This document shows positions 1 through 7,899 of a DNA stretch of 51,200 bases, piece by piece; within the stretch, counting starts at the first letter, position 1; every line of letters starts with the position of its first letter. The notes beneath the pieces are model-generated. The model was not told the origin of the DNA and made no database searches. It saw only the letters and a list, made by a program, of their open reading frames with translations. The stretch is from assembly GCF_000961795.1 (NCBI RefSeq), contig NZ_LADU01000021.1, positions 1-51,200 of the forward strand. The letters run 5' to 3'. The stretch comes from Hyphomonas sp. BRH_c22. GTDB taxonomy: Bacteria; Pseudomonadota; Alphaproteobacteria; Caulobacterales; Hyphomonadaceae. The translations under genes and the position numbers were made by a program.

Positions 1-528
1 CACGGTACGGCTGCGTGCGCTGCGGTCAACGTCTGCGGGCGCGGCGGCAGCGGCTGACGCGTCAGCTTCGGCCTTGCGAGCGGCTTCTTCCTCGGCGCGG
101 CGGCGCACTTCGGCTTCGTCGCGATCGCGGGCTTCCTGGGCCTTGCGTTCCTGCTCGGTCCGCAGGCGGTCCTGCGCGGCAACGACTTCCTTGTTGCCGA
201 TGGCGCGGCTGGCCTCTTCGGCCTTGCGCTCGAGCAGCACCTTCTGGCGCGCCTTGAGTTCGTCGACCGTGATGCCAAGCTTGCGCGCGGTTGCAATCAG
301 GCGCGCTTCGAGCGTGTCTGTCTGCTGCCGGGCCGGGGCTTCGCTTGTCTGTCCGGCTGCGGAGCCTGCGCCGCCAGGGCCAACCGCCCGGCGCTTCTTG
401 GTTTCCACCACAACCTGTTTCGAGCGACCATGGCTAAAGCTCTGCTTCACCGTGCCGGCTGATTTGCGGGCCACGGTGAGCGGCTTGCGGCCACCCGAAT
501 TATTACCTGTATCGTTCGTTTCGCTCAT
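1..528 (-). CDS. infB: Translation initiation factor IF-2, N-terminal part (cut by window edge)
   Basis: The 176 codons seen are the start of IF-2, the GTPase that brings fMet-tRNA to the 30S subunit. The gene runs off the left edge, so the GTPase domain is not in the window. The visible part starts [19 protein letters not shown] and has the basic IF-2 N-terminal segment typical of alphaproteobacteria (KPLTV...[15 protein letters not shown]). A long, charged Ala/Glu/Arg-rich linker follows, built of runs such as [13 protein letters not shown]. This region is naturally low in complexity and varies between species. It lies 53 bp downstream of the YlxR-like gene on the same strand, the usual last segment of the rimP-nusA-ylxR-infB operon. 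Identification rests on the N-terminal motif plus this context. Confidence 0.93.
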   Translation of the reverse strand, partial: MSETNDTGNNSGGRKPLTVARKSAGTVKQSFSHGRSKQVVVETKKRRAVGPGGAGSAAGQTSEAPARQQTDTLEARLIATARKLGITVDELKARQKVLLERKAEEASRAIGNKEVVAAQDRLRTEQERKAQEARDRDEAEVRRRAEEEAARKAEADASAAAAAPADVDRSARSRTV

Positions 529-581
529 ACGTCCTACATATCACAGTTTCAGCCGAAGCGCCCATGCGTCCCGGCAAGTTT

Positions 582-1259
582 TCAAGACCGATCCTGATCC
601 TTGAACCAGTTCAATTCGGGGGCTTCGCGAAACCCGGTCAGCCGGCGATAGGCCAGAGTCCACGTCTTCGCAATGGCTCCCTTGCGGACGAGACCGTGTA
701 TCACACGGTCGCGGCCAAAAGCCATGCCCAATTCCGCAGAGGTGAGGGCCCCTGCGACGTTCACGCTGCTATATAGCGCTTTGGCGAGAAAATACACCTT
801 GTTACGGCCATCTTCTGCACCATCGGACGCTTCCAGCAGTATTCCATGCGTCTTCTTGCGCAGTGCGTCCTTGACCTGATCATAGCCGAGAATGACACCG
901 CCCGCTTTCTTCGCCATGCCGAGCACGCTGAGGCAGCGCTGGAGCAGCAGGGCCTCGACCTGATCGACAAGGCCTTCCGGCACCTTGACCTGGGCCTTGA
1001 AGCCGCGCGCAAACGCCCCTTTGGAGACGGCCAGCGCGATGCTGTCACGATCAGCCTTCACCCAGACACCGCGGCCCGGAAGCTTTGAATTGATATCCGG
1101 CGTCACGACCATGTCGGGAGAGAGCACGAAGCGCACCATCTCCGTCTGCGCCAGACGCTCTCGCGTCACGGCGCACTGGCGGACAGGGCCCTCCCCATCC
1201 GCCGTGTCACCTGCCGTGCCGGTTACGCGCGGTTCACTCTTTCGGTGCGGCTTCGTCAT
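582..1259 (-). CDS. YlxR/RnpM-like RNA-binding protein (DUF448) with C-terminal L7Ae-like domain
   Basis: A 225-residue protein in the nusA-infB interval. The first half carries the DUF448/YlxR signature: RQCAVTRE near residue 27, then MVRFV, then PGRGVWV near residue 62. In Bacillus, YlxR was reported to modulate RNase P and is called RnpM. The second half (about residues 105-200: LGMAKKAGGVILGYDQV, then ILLEASDG) resembles L7Ae/L30e-like RNA-binding folds, a fusion common in alphaproteobacteria. An upstream in-frame Met exists at 1346, but it lies deep inside nusA. The ATG at 1259 is preferred because GGAGGG sits about 7 bases upstream and homologues start near this point. The gene overlaps the end of nusA by 26 bp, which suggests translational coupling. 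The RNase P role is only an inference here. Confidence 0.87.
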   Translation of the reverse strand: MTKPHRKSEPRVTGTAGDTADGEGPVRQCAVTRERLAQTEMVRFVLSPDMVVTPDINSKLPGRGVWVKADRDSIALAVSKGAFARGFKAQVKVPEGLVDQVEALLLQRCLSVLGMAKKAGGVILGYDQVKDALRKKTHGILLEASDGAEDGRNKVYFLAKALYSSVNVAGALTSAELGMAFGRDRVIHGLVRKGAIAKTWTLAYRRLTGFREAPELNWFKDQDRS

Positions 1260-2997
1260 CGCCGCCCTCCGCTGCCAGGGCATCGAGGTCGAACTCGAGC
1301 TCTTCAAGTGCTGCGTCTGCAGCGTCTGCACCGCCAAGGTCGCCAAGGGCGAGCAGGGCGCGTTCTTCTTCTGTCAGGTCTGCCGTGTCGGTTTCGGCCG
1401 GCTTTTGGGCGGCCTGCAATTGCTCCAGGGCGTCAGCCTCGATCCAGCCGGCCAGGACGCGGGCCTTCATGATGAACATCTGCGCGTCATCCTTGCGCAT
1501 TTCGCCCTTCTTCAGGATCCCCTCGACCCAGACGGGCTTGCCGTCAGGCCCGGGTTCGCGGTTGCCTGTGATGTCATCGGGAACGAGCCCGGCGACATCT
1601 TCGACAGTCTTCACGCCCTCAAGGCCAAGTTTCACCGCGAAGGAGGGGGTCATGCCGTCAAGTTCCATGACTTCGTCTTCAACACCGAGTTCCTTGCGCT
1701 TGGCATCGTTTTCGGCGGCAACACGGTCCAGGAACTCGCGGGCGCGTTCCTGCAGCTCAGCTGCAACTTCTGCATCAAAGCCTTCGATCTGGATGAAGTC
1801 TTCCGGCGCAACGAAGGCGATTTCCTCGACGGTCTCGAAGCCTTCCGATGCCAGAAGCTGTGCCAGCGTCTCGTCAGCGTCGAGTGCCTCGACGAAGAGG
1901 TCGGTGCGCTCCTGGAATTCACGCTGGTAACGCTCGGAGTCTGCCGATTCCGTGACGAGGTCGATCTGCCAGCCGGTCAGCTGGGAGGCGAGGCGCACGT
2001 TCTGGCCGCGGCGGCCGATGGCGAGCGGGAACTGGTCGTCTGCAACGACAACTTCCACGCGGCGCTCTTCTTCATCGAGCACCACTTTCGACACTTCGGC
2101 CGGCTGCAGCGCGTTCACGATGAAGGTCGCGTCATCATAGTTCCATGGAATGATGTCGATCTTCTCGCCGGACAATTCGCCGACCACGGCCTGAACGCGC
2201 GCGCCGCGCATACCGACACAGGCGCCAACGGGATCGATCGAGCTGTCATTCGAGATGACACCGATCTTCGCGCGACTGCCAGGATCGCGGGCGCAGGCAC
2301 GGATGTTGATGACGCCGTCATAGACCTCCGGCACTTCCTGGGCGAACAGCTTGACCATAAACTCAGGGGCCGCGCGTGACAGGAAGATCTGCGGGCCCTT
2401 CACTTCGCGGCTGACCTTGTAGAGGTAGGCGCGGACGCGGTCGTTGGGCTGGAAGTTCTCGCGCGGGATACCGTCATTGCGGCGGATGATGCCTTCGGCG
2501 CGGCCCAGGTCGACGATGACGTGGCCGTATTCGACGCGCTTGACGATGCCGTTGATGATCTCGCCGACGCGGTCTTTGTATTCTTCGTACTGACGCTCGC
2601 GCTCGGCATCACGCACTTTCTGCATGATGACCTGTTTCGCGGTCTGGGCGGCGACACGGCCAAAATCGAAGGGCGGGAGTTCTTCCTTCAGTTCGCTGCC
2701 GATCTCAAGTTCGGGATCGATACGCTTGGCTTCCGAAAGGCGCAATTCCTTGGAATCGTCTTCCAGGTCCGCATCGGCGACGACAGTCTGGATGCGCCAC
2801 AGCGTCTGTTCGCCGGTCGCAGGGTCGATTTTCGCGCGTATGTCGTGCTCCTGGCCATACTTGGCCTTGGCCGCCTTTTCGATGGCTTCCTGCATCGCTT
2901 CGACGACGATGCGCTGGTCGATCGATTTTTCTTCTGCAACCGCCTTGGCGATCTGAAGAATTTCCAGCCTGTTGGCTGAAACGCCGATTGTGTTCAT
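1234..2997 (-). CDS. nusA: Transcription termination/antitermination factor NusA
   Basis: A 587-residue NusA, which binds RNA polymerase and nascent RNA and modulates pausing, termination and antitermination. Domains in order: the polymerase-binding N-terminal domain (MNTIGVSANRLEILQIAKAV); an S1 domain around residues 137-200 (GIVKRVEYGHVIVDLGRAEG); two KH domains (VGMRGARVQ and IGRRGQNVRLAS); then helix-hairpin-helix acidic repeats (FETVEEIAFV and MTPSFAVKLGLEGVKTVEDV) and an acidic, Ala/Asp-rich tail. Length matches proteobacterial NusA with the two C-terminal AR repeats. The start codon overlaps the rimP stop as ATGA. The operon is probably NusA-responsive; see the leader hairpin upstream of rimP. 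Confidence 0.97.
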   Translation of the reverse strand: MNTIGVSANRLEILQIAKAVAEEKSIDQRIVVEAMQEAIEKAAKAKYGQEHDIRAKIDPATGEQTLWRIQTVVADADLEDDSKELRLSEAKRIDPELEIGSELKEELPPFDFGRVAAQTAKQVIMQKVRDAERERQYEEYKDRVGEIINGIVKRVEYGHVIVDLGRAEGIIRRNDGIPRENFQPNDRVRAYLYKVSREVKGPQIFLSRAAPEFMVKLFAQEVPEVYDGVINIRACARDPGSRAKIGVISNDSSIDPVGACVGMRGARVQAVVGELSGEKIDIIPWNYDDATFIVNALQPAEVSKVVLDEEERRVEVVVADDQFPLAIGRRGQNVRLASQLTGWQIDLVTESADSERYQREFQERTDLFVEALDADETLAQLLASEGFETVEEIAFVAPEDFIQIEGFDAEVAAELQERAREFLDRVAAENDAKRKELGVEDEVMELDGMTPSFAVKLGLEGVKTVEDVAGLVPDDITGNREPGPDGKPVWVEGILKKGEMRKDDAQMFIMKARVLAGWIEADALEQLQAAQKPAETDTADLTEEERALLALGDLGGADAADAALEELEFDLDALAAEGGDDEAAPKE

Positions 2998-3593
2998 GTG
3001 ACGTCTCCCGTCTTCTCGTTTGTATCTGTTTCGTCGTCGGTTTCATCGATCTCGAAGTCTTCCAGACCGTCTTCGTCCAGTTGCGGCGGCAGGCTGCCAT
3101 CGGCGCGCGCGGCATCGATCAGGGCGTCGGTGAGGACGAGCGTCGCGCGGCTCATCTCGTTGACATGGGCGACCAGCTCGGTGTCGTCATCAAGTTCGAT
3201 GTGTGCTCCGGCATCGTCTTCGCCGGTAATTGTTCCGGTAAACCGGCGGCGGCCGTCCAGCGGCCGGATCAGTTCGATTCTCACGTCGTGTCCGATCCAT
3301 CGTCCGAAATCACCCGGACGGGTCAGCGGCCGGTCAATGCCCGGCGTGGAGACTTCAAGCGTGTAGGCTTCCTTGATCGGGTCGGACTCTTCGAAAACCG
3401 GGCTGAGCGCCCGCGAGAGCCGGGCGCAATCCTCGACACTTGTCGGGGCGCCGCCAGCCCGTTCGGTCATGATCTGCAGGCCGGGGCGGCGTCCGCCCAT
3501 GACCCGCAGGCGCACGATTTCAAGCCCGAGGCTCGCTGCCACGGGGGCGGCGAGTTCGAGAATGCGGCGTTCCTGTTCGGTCAGGGCGATCAT
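2994..3593 (-). CDS. rimP: Ribosome maturation factor RimP
   Basis: A 199-residue RimP (YlxS/DUF150), needed for maturation of the 30S subunit. Recognisable parts are the N-terminal alpha/beta domain (LEIVRLRVMGGRRPGLQIM), the conserved core YTLEVSTPGIDRPL and the SH3-like second domain (DVRIELIRPLDGRRRFTG). A long acidic tail rich in Asp, Glu and Thr (about residues 165-199) is longer than in E. coli RimP. The open frame extends to 3686, but the ATG at 3593 begins the conserved family N-terminus (MIALTEQERR). The upstream extension would run through a GC hairpin in the leader. The stop overlaps the nusA start by 4 bp. Confidence 0.94.
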   Translation of the reverse strand: MIALTEQERRILELAAPVAASLGLEIVRLRVMGGRRPGLQIMTERAGGAPTSVEDCARLSRALSPVFEESDPIKEAYTLEVSTPGIDRPLTRPGDFGRWIGHDVRIELIRPLDGRRRFTGTITGEDDAGAHIELDDDTELVAHVNEMSRATLVLTDALIDAARADGSLPPQLDEDGLEDFEIDETDDETDTNEKTGDVT

Positions 3594-3618
3594 GGTTCTG
3601 GGTGAATCCGGGCAAAGA

Positions 3619-3656
3619 AAAACGGCGGCCCCGTTGCCGGAACCGCCGCCGATATT
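3619..3656 (-). terminator. Terminator-like hairpin in the rimP-nusA-infB leader (possible attenuator)
   Basis: Read on the minus strand, a GC-rich stem (GGCGGC pairing with GCCGCC around the loop) is followed directly by TTTTTCTTT, the layout of an intrinsic terminator. It lies between the proposed promoter at 3672-3700 and the rimP start at 3593, so it would be in the 5' leader of the nusA operon and not behind a gene. An A/T-rich run on the other side means it could also act on plus-strand transcripts. Confidence 0.5.
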
Positions 3657-3671
3657 TTTCGACTTGGCCGC

Positions 3672-3700
3672 TATATAGTCCCGCAAGGCAGCGATGTCGA
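3672..3700 (-). promoter_or_regulatory. Candidate promoter of the rimP-nusA-ylxR-infB operon
   Basis: On the minus strand there is a TCGACA box (3695-3700), a 17-bp spacer and a TATATA box (3672-3677). This is good spacing for a housekeeping sigma factor. It is 79-108 bp upstream of the rimP ATG and downstream of the cspA terminator hairpin. Sequence reading only. Confidence 0.42.
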
Positions 3701-3735
3701 GGGCTTAGACCAGCCGGGACGGGTGAAACGAATAC

Positions 3736-3761
3736 GGCGGCTCCGTTGCGGGAGCCGCCGT
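3736..3761 (-). terminator. Hairpin downstream of cspA
   Basis: A strong perfect stem (GGCGGCTCC pairing with GGAGCCGCC, loop about GTTGC) lies 30 bp past the cspA stop. The sequence after it on the minus strand (GTATTCGTTTC) is only moderately T-rich. Its sequence closely resembles the leader hairpin at 3619-3656, so the two look like related copies. Confidence 0.6.
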
Positions 3762-3790
3762 TCGCCTTGCCCGTTCAGGCAATGGCGGGA

Positions 3791-4000
3791 TTAGAGAATC
3801 TTGAGGTCCACCGCCGACGTCTTGCCACGGCGTTCGTCCTTGTAGAGCTCGTAGGAGATAGCCTGGTCTTCGGCCAGCGTACGCAGGCCGGAGCGCTCAA
3901 CGGCGGAAATGTGAACGAACACGTCGGTTCCGCCGTCATCAGGTTTGATGAAGCCGAAGCCCTTCTGGTCGTTGAACCATTTCACTTTGCCAGTTGCCAT
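3791..4000 (-). CDS. Cold-shock protein, CspA family
   Basis: A 69-residue single cold-shock domain, a five-stranded OB fold that binds single-stranded RNA/DNA and melts RNA structure. Both RNA-binding motifs are clear: KGFGFIKPDD (RNP1) and DVFVHISAV (RNP2). The protein starts MATGKVKWFND, the standard family N-terminus. The open frame runs far upstream, but only this start fits, with GAAGGA 9 bases upstream. It sits between trmB and rimP, a place where related genomes usually have no cold-shock gene. The 187-bp upstream gap is long for this gene-dense region and may hold a regulatory leader. Confidence 0.95.
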   Translation of the reverse strand: MATGKVKWFNDQKGFGFIKPDDGGTDVFVHISAVERSGLRTLAEDQAISYELYKDERRGKTSAVDLKIL

Positions 4001-4091
4001 TACGTGTATTCCTTCGCGTTTAGCTAAAGCGTCCAGGCCCGGAGATGAGTCTGATCCGCCTATCGAAACGGGTAGGAAGAAAGTCATGGCC

Positions 4092-4125
4092 GTCGGTCTG
4101 ACGGGGTCTTGATATTCAGACCGAC
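4092..4125 (-). promoter_or_regulatory. Inverted repeat in the cspA 5' region
   Basis: Perfect 9-bp arms, GTCGGTCTG (4092-4100) and CAGACCGAC (4117-4125), with a 16-nt loop, 92 bp upstream of the cspA ATG. There is no T-run on either side, so it is not a good intrinsic terminator for trmB. It could be a leader RNA structure for cspA. A separate short palindrome (CGCAC-AA-GTGCG, 4148-4159) lies further upstream, next to a TTGACG box (4166-4171). Confidence 0.35.
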
Positions 4126-4187
4126 CGAATTCGATGGCGATATGAAACGCACAAGTGCGACATTTCGTCAAGTATTCGGGCCGGGCG

Positions 4188-4886
4188 CTAGAGGACGCGA
4201 AAGTCGAACCAGACCGGTTCGCAATCGCCCAGGCGCTTGGCTTCGTAGCGGGTCGGAACATGGTCGGCCGGGCGCACACGCCAGTCATCGGCGCTTTCTG
4301 CCAGCCAGGCAAAGCCGCCATGGGCGGTGAAGCGCGCAAGCGCCTCATCCGCATAGCTGACGACATCGGTTGCAAAGCGCACCCGGGCGCCGACCGACAG
4401 GATGCGGTGAAGCGCGTCCAGGAAGTCAGGCTGGATCAGGCGCCGCTTCTGTTGCTTTTTCTTGGGCCATGGGTCCGGAAACAGGATGTAGGCCTGATCG
4501 ACAGACGCGTCGGCCAGTGCGGCCATTAGCAGGCGGGCGTCGTCCATCCACAGGCGGACATTGTCCAGGCCGTGCTCCTGGACGCCGGTCAGGGCCTTGG
4601 CCATGCCTTCGATGAAAGGTTCGCAGCCGATGAAGCCGGTATCGGGGGCCCGGCGTGCCTGTTCAAGCAGGTGCTCGCCGCCGCCAAACCCGATTTCAAG
4701 GCAAACCGGCCCAAGCCGGACAAACAGGGCGTGCGGGTCAAGTGCGCCATCCTCGCCCACCGGCACGGTCAGTCCGGGCAGCAGCTCGTCGACCAGTGCC
4801 TGCTGGCGTGCTGAAAGCGCGCGCCCGCCCGTGCGCCCGAATGTGCGGATGGGGCGAAGGGGTGTGTCGGGGGGGCGGGAGGTCAT
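4188..4886 (-). CDS. trmB: tRNA (guanine-N7-)-methyltransferase TrmB
   Basis: A 232-residue SAM-dependent enzyme that makes m7G46 in the tRNA variable loop. The SAM-binding motif EIGFGGGEH is at residues 64-72, the family signature FPDPWPKKKQQKRR at 136-149 and the C-terminal TRYEAKR near 217. The N-terminus carries a short, Arg/Pro-rich extension. The start at 4886 is 33 bp behind the XRE gene, so the two are likely co-transcribed. In many alphaproteobacteria metK lies between these two genes; here it does not, so SAM synthesis must be encoded elsewhere. Confidence 0.95.
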   Translation of the reverse strand: MTSRPPDTPLRPIRTFGRTGGRALSARQQALVDELLPGLTVPVGEDGALDPHALFVRLGPVCLEIGFGGGEHLLEQARRAPDTGFIGCEPFIEGMAKALTGVQEHGLDNVRLWMDDARLLMAALADASVDQAYILFPDPWPKKKQQKRRLIQPDFLDALHRILSVGARVRFATDVVSYADEALARFTAHGGFAWLAESADDWRVRPADHVPTRYEAKRLGDCEPVWFDFRVL

Positions 4887-4919
4887 GGGGCCGCGTCTTG
4901 CCCCAGCCGGCGCCGGTAA

Positions 4920-5336
4920 TCAATCGTGTTGTTTGGTATCGAAGGCCGAGGCCGCAGCGCGGACGGTGTTGAGCAGCGACTTGCGCAGCGAGACATCCTC
5001 GATCTTCTGGAAGGCCGCGATCAGTTCCAGGGTTTCCGAATTCATGATCGGCGCGTGGGCGTCATCGTCTTCGGCGAGCTGGGCATTCTCATGGTCGACA
5101 AAGTCGGCCGCGCCCTCGTAAAAGTACGTGATGGGAACGCCGAGCACGGAGGCGATTTCGAACAGGCGACCGGCCGACACCCGGTTCACGCCCTTCTCGT
5201 ATTTCTGCACTTGCTGGAATGTGAGGTTGAGGAGTTCGCCAAGCCGTTCCTGCGTGAGCTTGAGTTCCCGCCGCCGCCACCGCACGCGCTGTCCGACAAC
5301 ACGGTCTATCCCACTCGGCAGCTTGTTCTCTGACAT
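4920..5336 (-). CDS. XRE-family helix-turn-helix regulator
   Basis: A 138-residue protein with an HTH_3/Cro-C1 domain at about residues 12-70 (RRRELKLTQERLGELLNLTFQQVQ, then KYEKGVNRVSAGRLFEIA). The HTH is followed by a C-terminal segment rich in Asp/Glu and then a helix (ETLELIAAFQKI). This family sits between lnt and metK/trmB in many alphaproteobacteria, but its targets are not generally known. The short gap to lnt (40 bp) contains a small inverted repeat TATGC-N10-GCATA (5355-5374), which could be an autoregulatory site. The start at 5336 matches the normal family N-terminus. Confidence 0.9.
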   Translation of the reverse strand: MSENKLPSGIDRVVGQRVRWRRRELKLTQERLGELLNLTFQQVQKYEKGVNRVSAGRLFEIASVLGVPITYFYEGAADFVDHENAQLAEDDDAHAPIMNSETLELIAAFQKIEDVSLRKSLLNTVRAAASAFDTKQHD

Positions 5337-5376
5337 ATCCCACCCGGTGCACGTTATGCTTGTATTTTCGCATATA

Positions 5377-7020
5377 TTAACGCCGCCAGCTTGCGAAAGC
5401 TAGGCCCGCGAACACGCACAGGGTGAGCCAGAACAAAACGATGCCGATCCGTTGCTGATAGATCGTGTCCTCTGCAGGTGCCGGAAGGCGGCCCCGGGCA
5501 TAGGCCGAACTCCATCCCTCAGGGGAGCCTGCAACAGGTGCAGCGCGCAGAACCTCGCGGCCATATCCGTCAACAATCGCCGACGCGCCACGGCTGGCGG
5601 CGCGCGCCATGGGCAGGCCGGTCTCGATCGAGCGATAGCGGTTCTGGGCATAGTGCTGGGACGGCCCCATGCCGCCGCCGAACCAGGCATCGTTGGAAAT
5701 GACTGCGAGCCAGTCGGCGCGCCCGTTCAGGTTGGCATCGCGCGGGATCGACGAATAGAGGCCTTCATAGCAGATCATCGCGACAAAGGGCGGGACATTG
5801 TCCGCATAGATGACAGCGGGCCCCGGGCCGGGCTTGAAACCGTCGGTCGCCATCCGCTGCATCGCGCCGGGCAGGATGCCCGAAATCGACCGGCCGAACG
5901 GAATGATCTCGGCCGCGGGCAGTTCGCCGAACGGGACGAGGCGGTGCTTGTCATAGAGCGCCATCGGACCGGACCGGGCGGCACTCTGGTCGATCACGGT
6001 GAGGCTGTTGAAATAGTCGCGCGTATCGTCACCGGTGATTTCGTAGCGGGTGGTGCCGGCGATCAGCACGCGGGGACCAAGATAGGCGTCGATGATGTCG
6101 ATGGCGTTCGGGTCCTGTAGCAGGTTCACCGGGACGGCGCCTTCCGGCCAGAGGATGACGTCGCCGGGCGCGCCTTCCTCGGTGGACATCATGCGTGTGT
6201 ATTCAGCCAGGATTGCGTCAGGGCCGACTTCCCACTTCTCGTCCTGGGGGACGCCGGAATCCATGAGGACGATGACCGTCTCGGACAGGGGGGAGGGTTC
6301 TGCAATGCGCTGGGCGCCCCAGGCCCAGCCGAGGGCCACCAGGATGCCGGAGGCGAAAACGGGTGTCATCCGGACGGCAAGGCCGCGTATGTCGCGTGTA
6401 TCGACCAGTGCGGCCGGTGAAGACATGACGAAGACAGTCAGCAATGTCAGCCAGTAGACACCGCCGACGGAGGCGGTCTGGGACAGGGCGCCGCCGGGAA
6501 TCCATGTTGTTCCCGGCAGGTTCCAGGGGAAGCCGCCGAACAGATTGCCGCGCGTGTATTCTGCCAGCGCAAAGAACAGTGCGAACACGAACACGCGTGA
6601 GGGCGAAGCAGACCAGAAGGCGCCGGCCATTGCGCCCGCCGCGCCCCAGATGAGGGCCATCCCGGCGGGTAGCAGGATGAGCGGCATCCAGAGGAATACT
6701 GCGTACTTTTCCGGCTCGACGAGAAAGGGCGAGGCCGTCCAGTGCATGCTGATGAGGAAAAACCCGACGCCGAAGGCCCAGGTCCGCATGAATATGGCCT
6801 TGCCCCACCGGCGGTGGCCACGCGCGCCATCCAGCATCCAGACCAGCCCGGTAAACGAGATCACCAGCACCGCGCTGAAGTGGAACGGAGCAAACGCGAC
6901 CGCCGAAAAGGCGCCGAGCAGGAAGGCAGTGCCGGCGGCAGCCCAGCCTGTCAGGCGCGCAAACGCCTCGTGCAGGGGACCAAGGGCGGTAAACCCGTGG
7001 CTGCGCACTCCGTCTGTCAT
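5377..7020 (-). CDS. lnt: Apolipoprotein N-acyltransferase Lnt
   Basis: A 547-residue inner-membrane enzyme that adds the third acyl chain to lipoproteins so they can be matured and exported. About six hydrophobic segments occupy residues 25-240 (for example TAFLLGAFSAVAFAPFHF). A periplasmic nitrilase-like domain follows, with the expected Glu-Lys-Cys triad: E293 (LWPEGAVP), K358 (YDKHRLVPFGE) and C417 (MICYEG). A last membrane helix is near the C-terminus (IGIVLFWLTLCVFAGLAFA). Length is normal. It starts 3 bp after the corC stop, so the two are one transcription unit. The lipoproteins elsewhere in the window (M3 peptidase, tandem FKBP) would be among its substrates. Confidence 0.95.
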   Translation of the reverse strand: MTDGVRSHGFTALGPLHEAFARLTGWAAAGTAFLLGAFSAVAFAPFHFSAVLVISFTGLVWMLDGARGHRRWGKAIFMRTWAFGVGFFLISMHWTASPFLVEPEKYAVFLWMPLILLPAGMALIWGAAGAMAGAFWSASPSRVFVFALFFALAEYTRGNLFGGFPWNLPGTTWIPGGALSQTASVGGVYWLTLLTVFVMSSPAALVDTRDIRGLAVRMTPVFASGILVALGWAWGAQRIAEPSPLSETVIVLMDSGVPQDEKWEVGPDAILAEYTRMMSTEEGAPGDVILWPEGAVPVNLLQDPNAIDIIDAYLGPRVLIAGTTRYEITGDDTRDYFNSLTVIDQSAARSGPMALYDKHRLVPFGELPAAEIIPFGRSISGILPGAMQRMATDGFKPGPGPAVIYADNVPPFVAMICYEGLYSSIPRDANLNGRADWLAVISNDAWFGGGMGPSQHYAQNRYRSIETGLPMARAASRGASAIVDGYGREVLRAAPVAGSPEGWSSAYARGRLPAPAEDTIYQQRIGIVLFWLTLCVFAGLAFASWRR

Positions 7021-7023
7021 GGC

Positions 7024-7887
7024 TTACTCCTGGGGTTGCGGCGCGGGGCCGACCTCCGGTGTGCGCAGGCGAAGGCGGCGAATGCGGCGCGCATCGGCGT
7101 CCATGACCTCGATCTCGACGCCGGACGGATGGCGCAGGACTTCACCGCGCACGGGCACCTTGCCAGCCAGCGCGAACACGACCCCGCCAAGCGTGTCGAT
7201 GTCGGTTTCCATTTCCGCGAGCTCAAGATCAATTCCGGTTTCCTCTGCGAAATCGTCGATTTCGGTACGTGCATCCGCTTCCCAGACCCGCTGGCTGCGC
7301 CGCACGAACATGGGCTCCTCATCGTCGTGTTCGTCTTCGATGTCACCGACGATTTCTTCGACCAGGTCTTCGAGGGACACAAGGCCGTCAGTGCCGCCAT
7401 ATTCATCGACCACGAGGGCAAGGTGTATGCGTGTTGACTGCATCTTCACAAGCAGATCTGTCAGCTTCATCGAGGGGGGGACGTAGAGCACTTCGCGGTG
7501 CAGCCGTTCGAGGGGCCGTTTGGCCACTTCGCCGCCCGTTGCGAGTTCCTTCACGACATCCTTGATGTGAACGAAGCCGATCGGATCATCGAGGGATTCG
7601 CGAAACACCGGCAGGCGCGAATGCGTGACTTCGGCGAAGTATTTCAGCAGGTCCGGGAATTCGGTGCCGACTTCGACGGCTTTGACTTCGGCCCGGGCCA
7701 CCATGACGTCTTCGACGCGCAGCTGCTCGAATTCCTCGATGCGCAGGCGCATTTCATGGGGGCTGACCGTGGGCTCGCCGTCCGCCGCTTCGACGGGAAG
7801 GTCTGGGCCAGGTTCCTTGCGGCCGAAGCCGAACATCCTGCGTAATCGCCCGCTAGAGGCCGGTTCAGAAGGGTCAGGGTCGCTCAT
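7024..7887 (-). CDS. CorC/HlyC-family CBS-domain protein
   Basis: A 287-residue cytosolic protein. A paired CBS module spans about residues 57-175 (VEDVMVARAEVKAV; HSRLPVFRE; GFVHIKDVV; ALVVDEYGGTDGLVSLEDLVEEIVGDI), followed by a CorC_HlyC transporter-associated domain (about 190-280). No membrane segments are present, so it is the short CorC type (E. coli YbeX) rather than the DUF21-containing membrane form. YbeX has been linked to magnesium efflux and ribosome metabolism. The gene lies 12 bp after ybeY and 3 bp before lnt, matching the E. coli ybeZ-ybeY-ybeX-lnt order. The old name 'hemolysin' should not be taken as a function. Confidence 0.92.
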   Translation of the reverse strand: MSDPDPSEPASSGRLRRMFGFGRKEPGPDLPVEAADGEPTVSPHEMRLRIEEFEQLRVEDVMVARAEVKAVEVGTEFPDLLKYFAEVTHSRLPVFRESLDDPIGFVHIKDVVKELATGGEVAKRPLERLHREVLYVPPSMKLTDLLVKMQSTRIHLALVVDEYGGTDGLVSLEDLVEEIVGDIEDEHDDEEPMFVRRSQRVWEADARTEIDDFAEETGIDLELAEMETDIDTLGGVVFALAGKVPVRGEVLRHPSGVEIEVMDADARRIRRLRLRTPEVGPAPQPQE

Positions 7888-7899
7888 CTGTCTGGTGCT

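Noticed and set aside
985..2379. 464-codon plus-strand frame opposite nusA
   Set aside because: Antisense to nusA and the YlxR-like gene, with low-complexity sequence and no motif.
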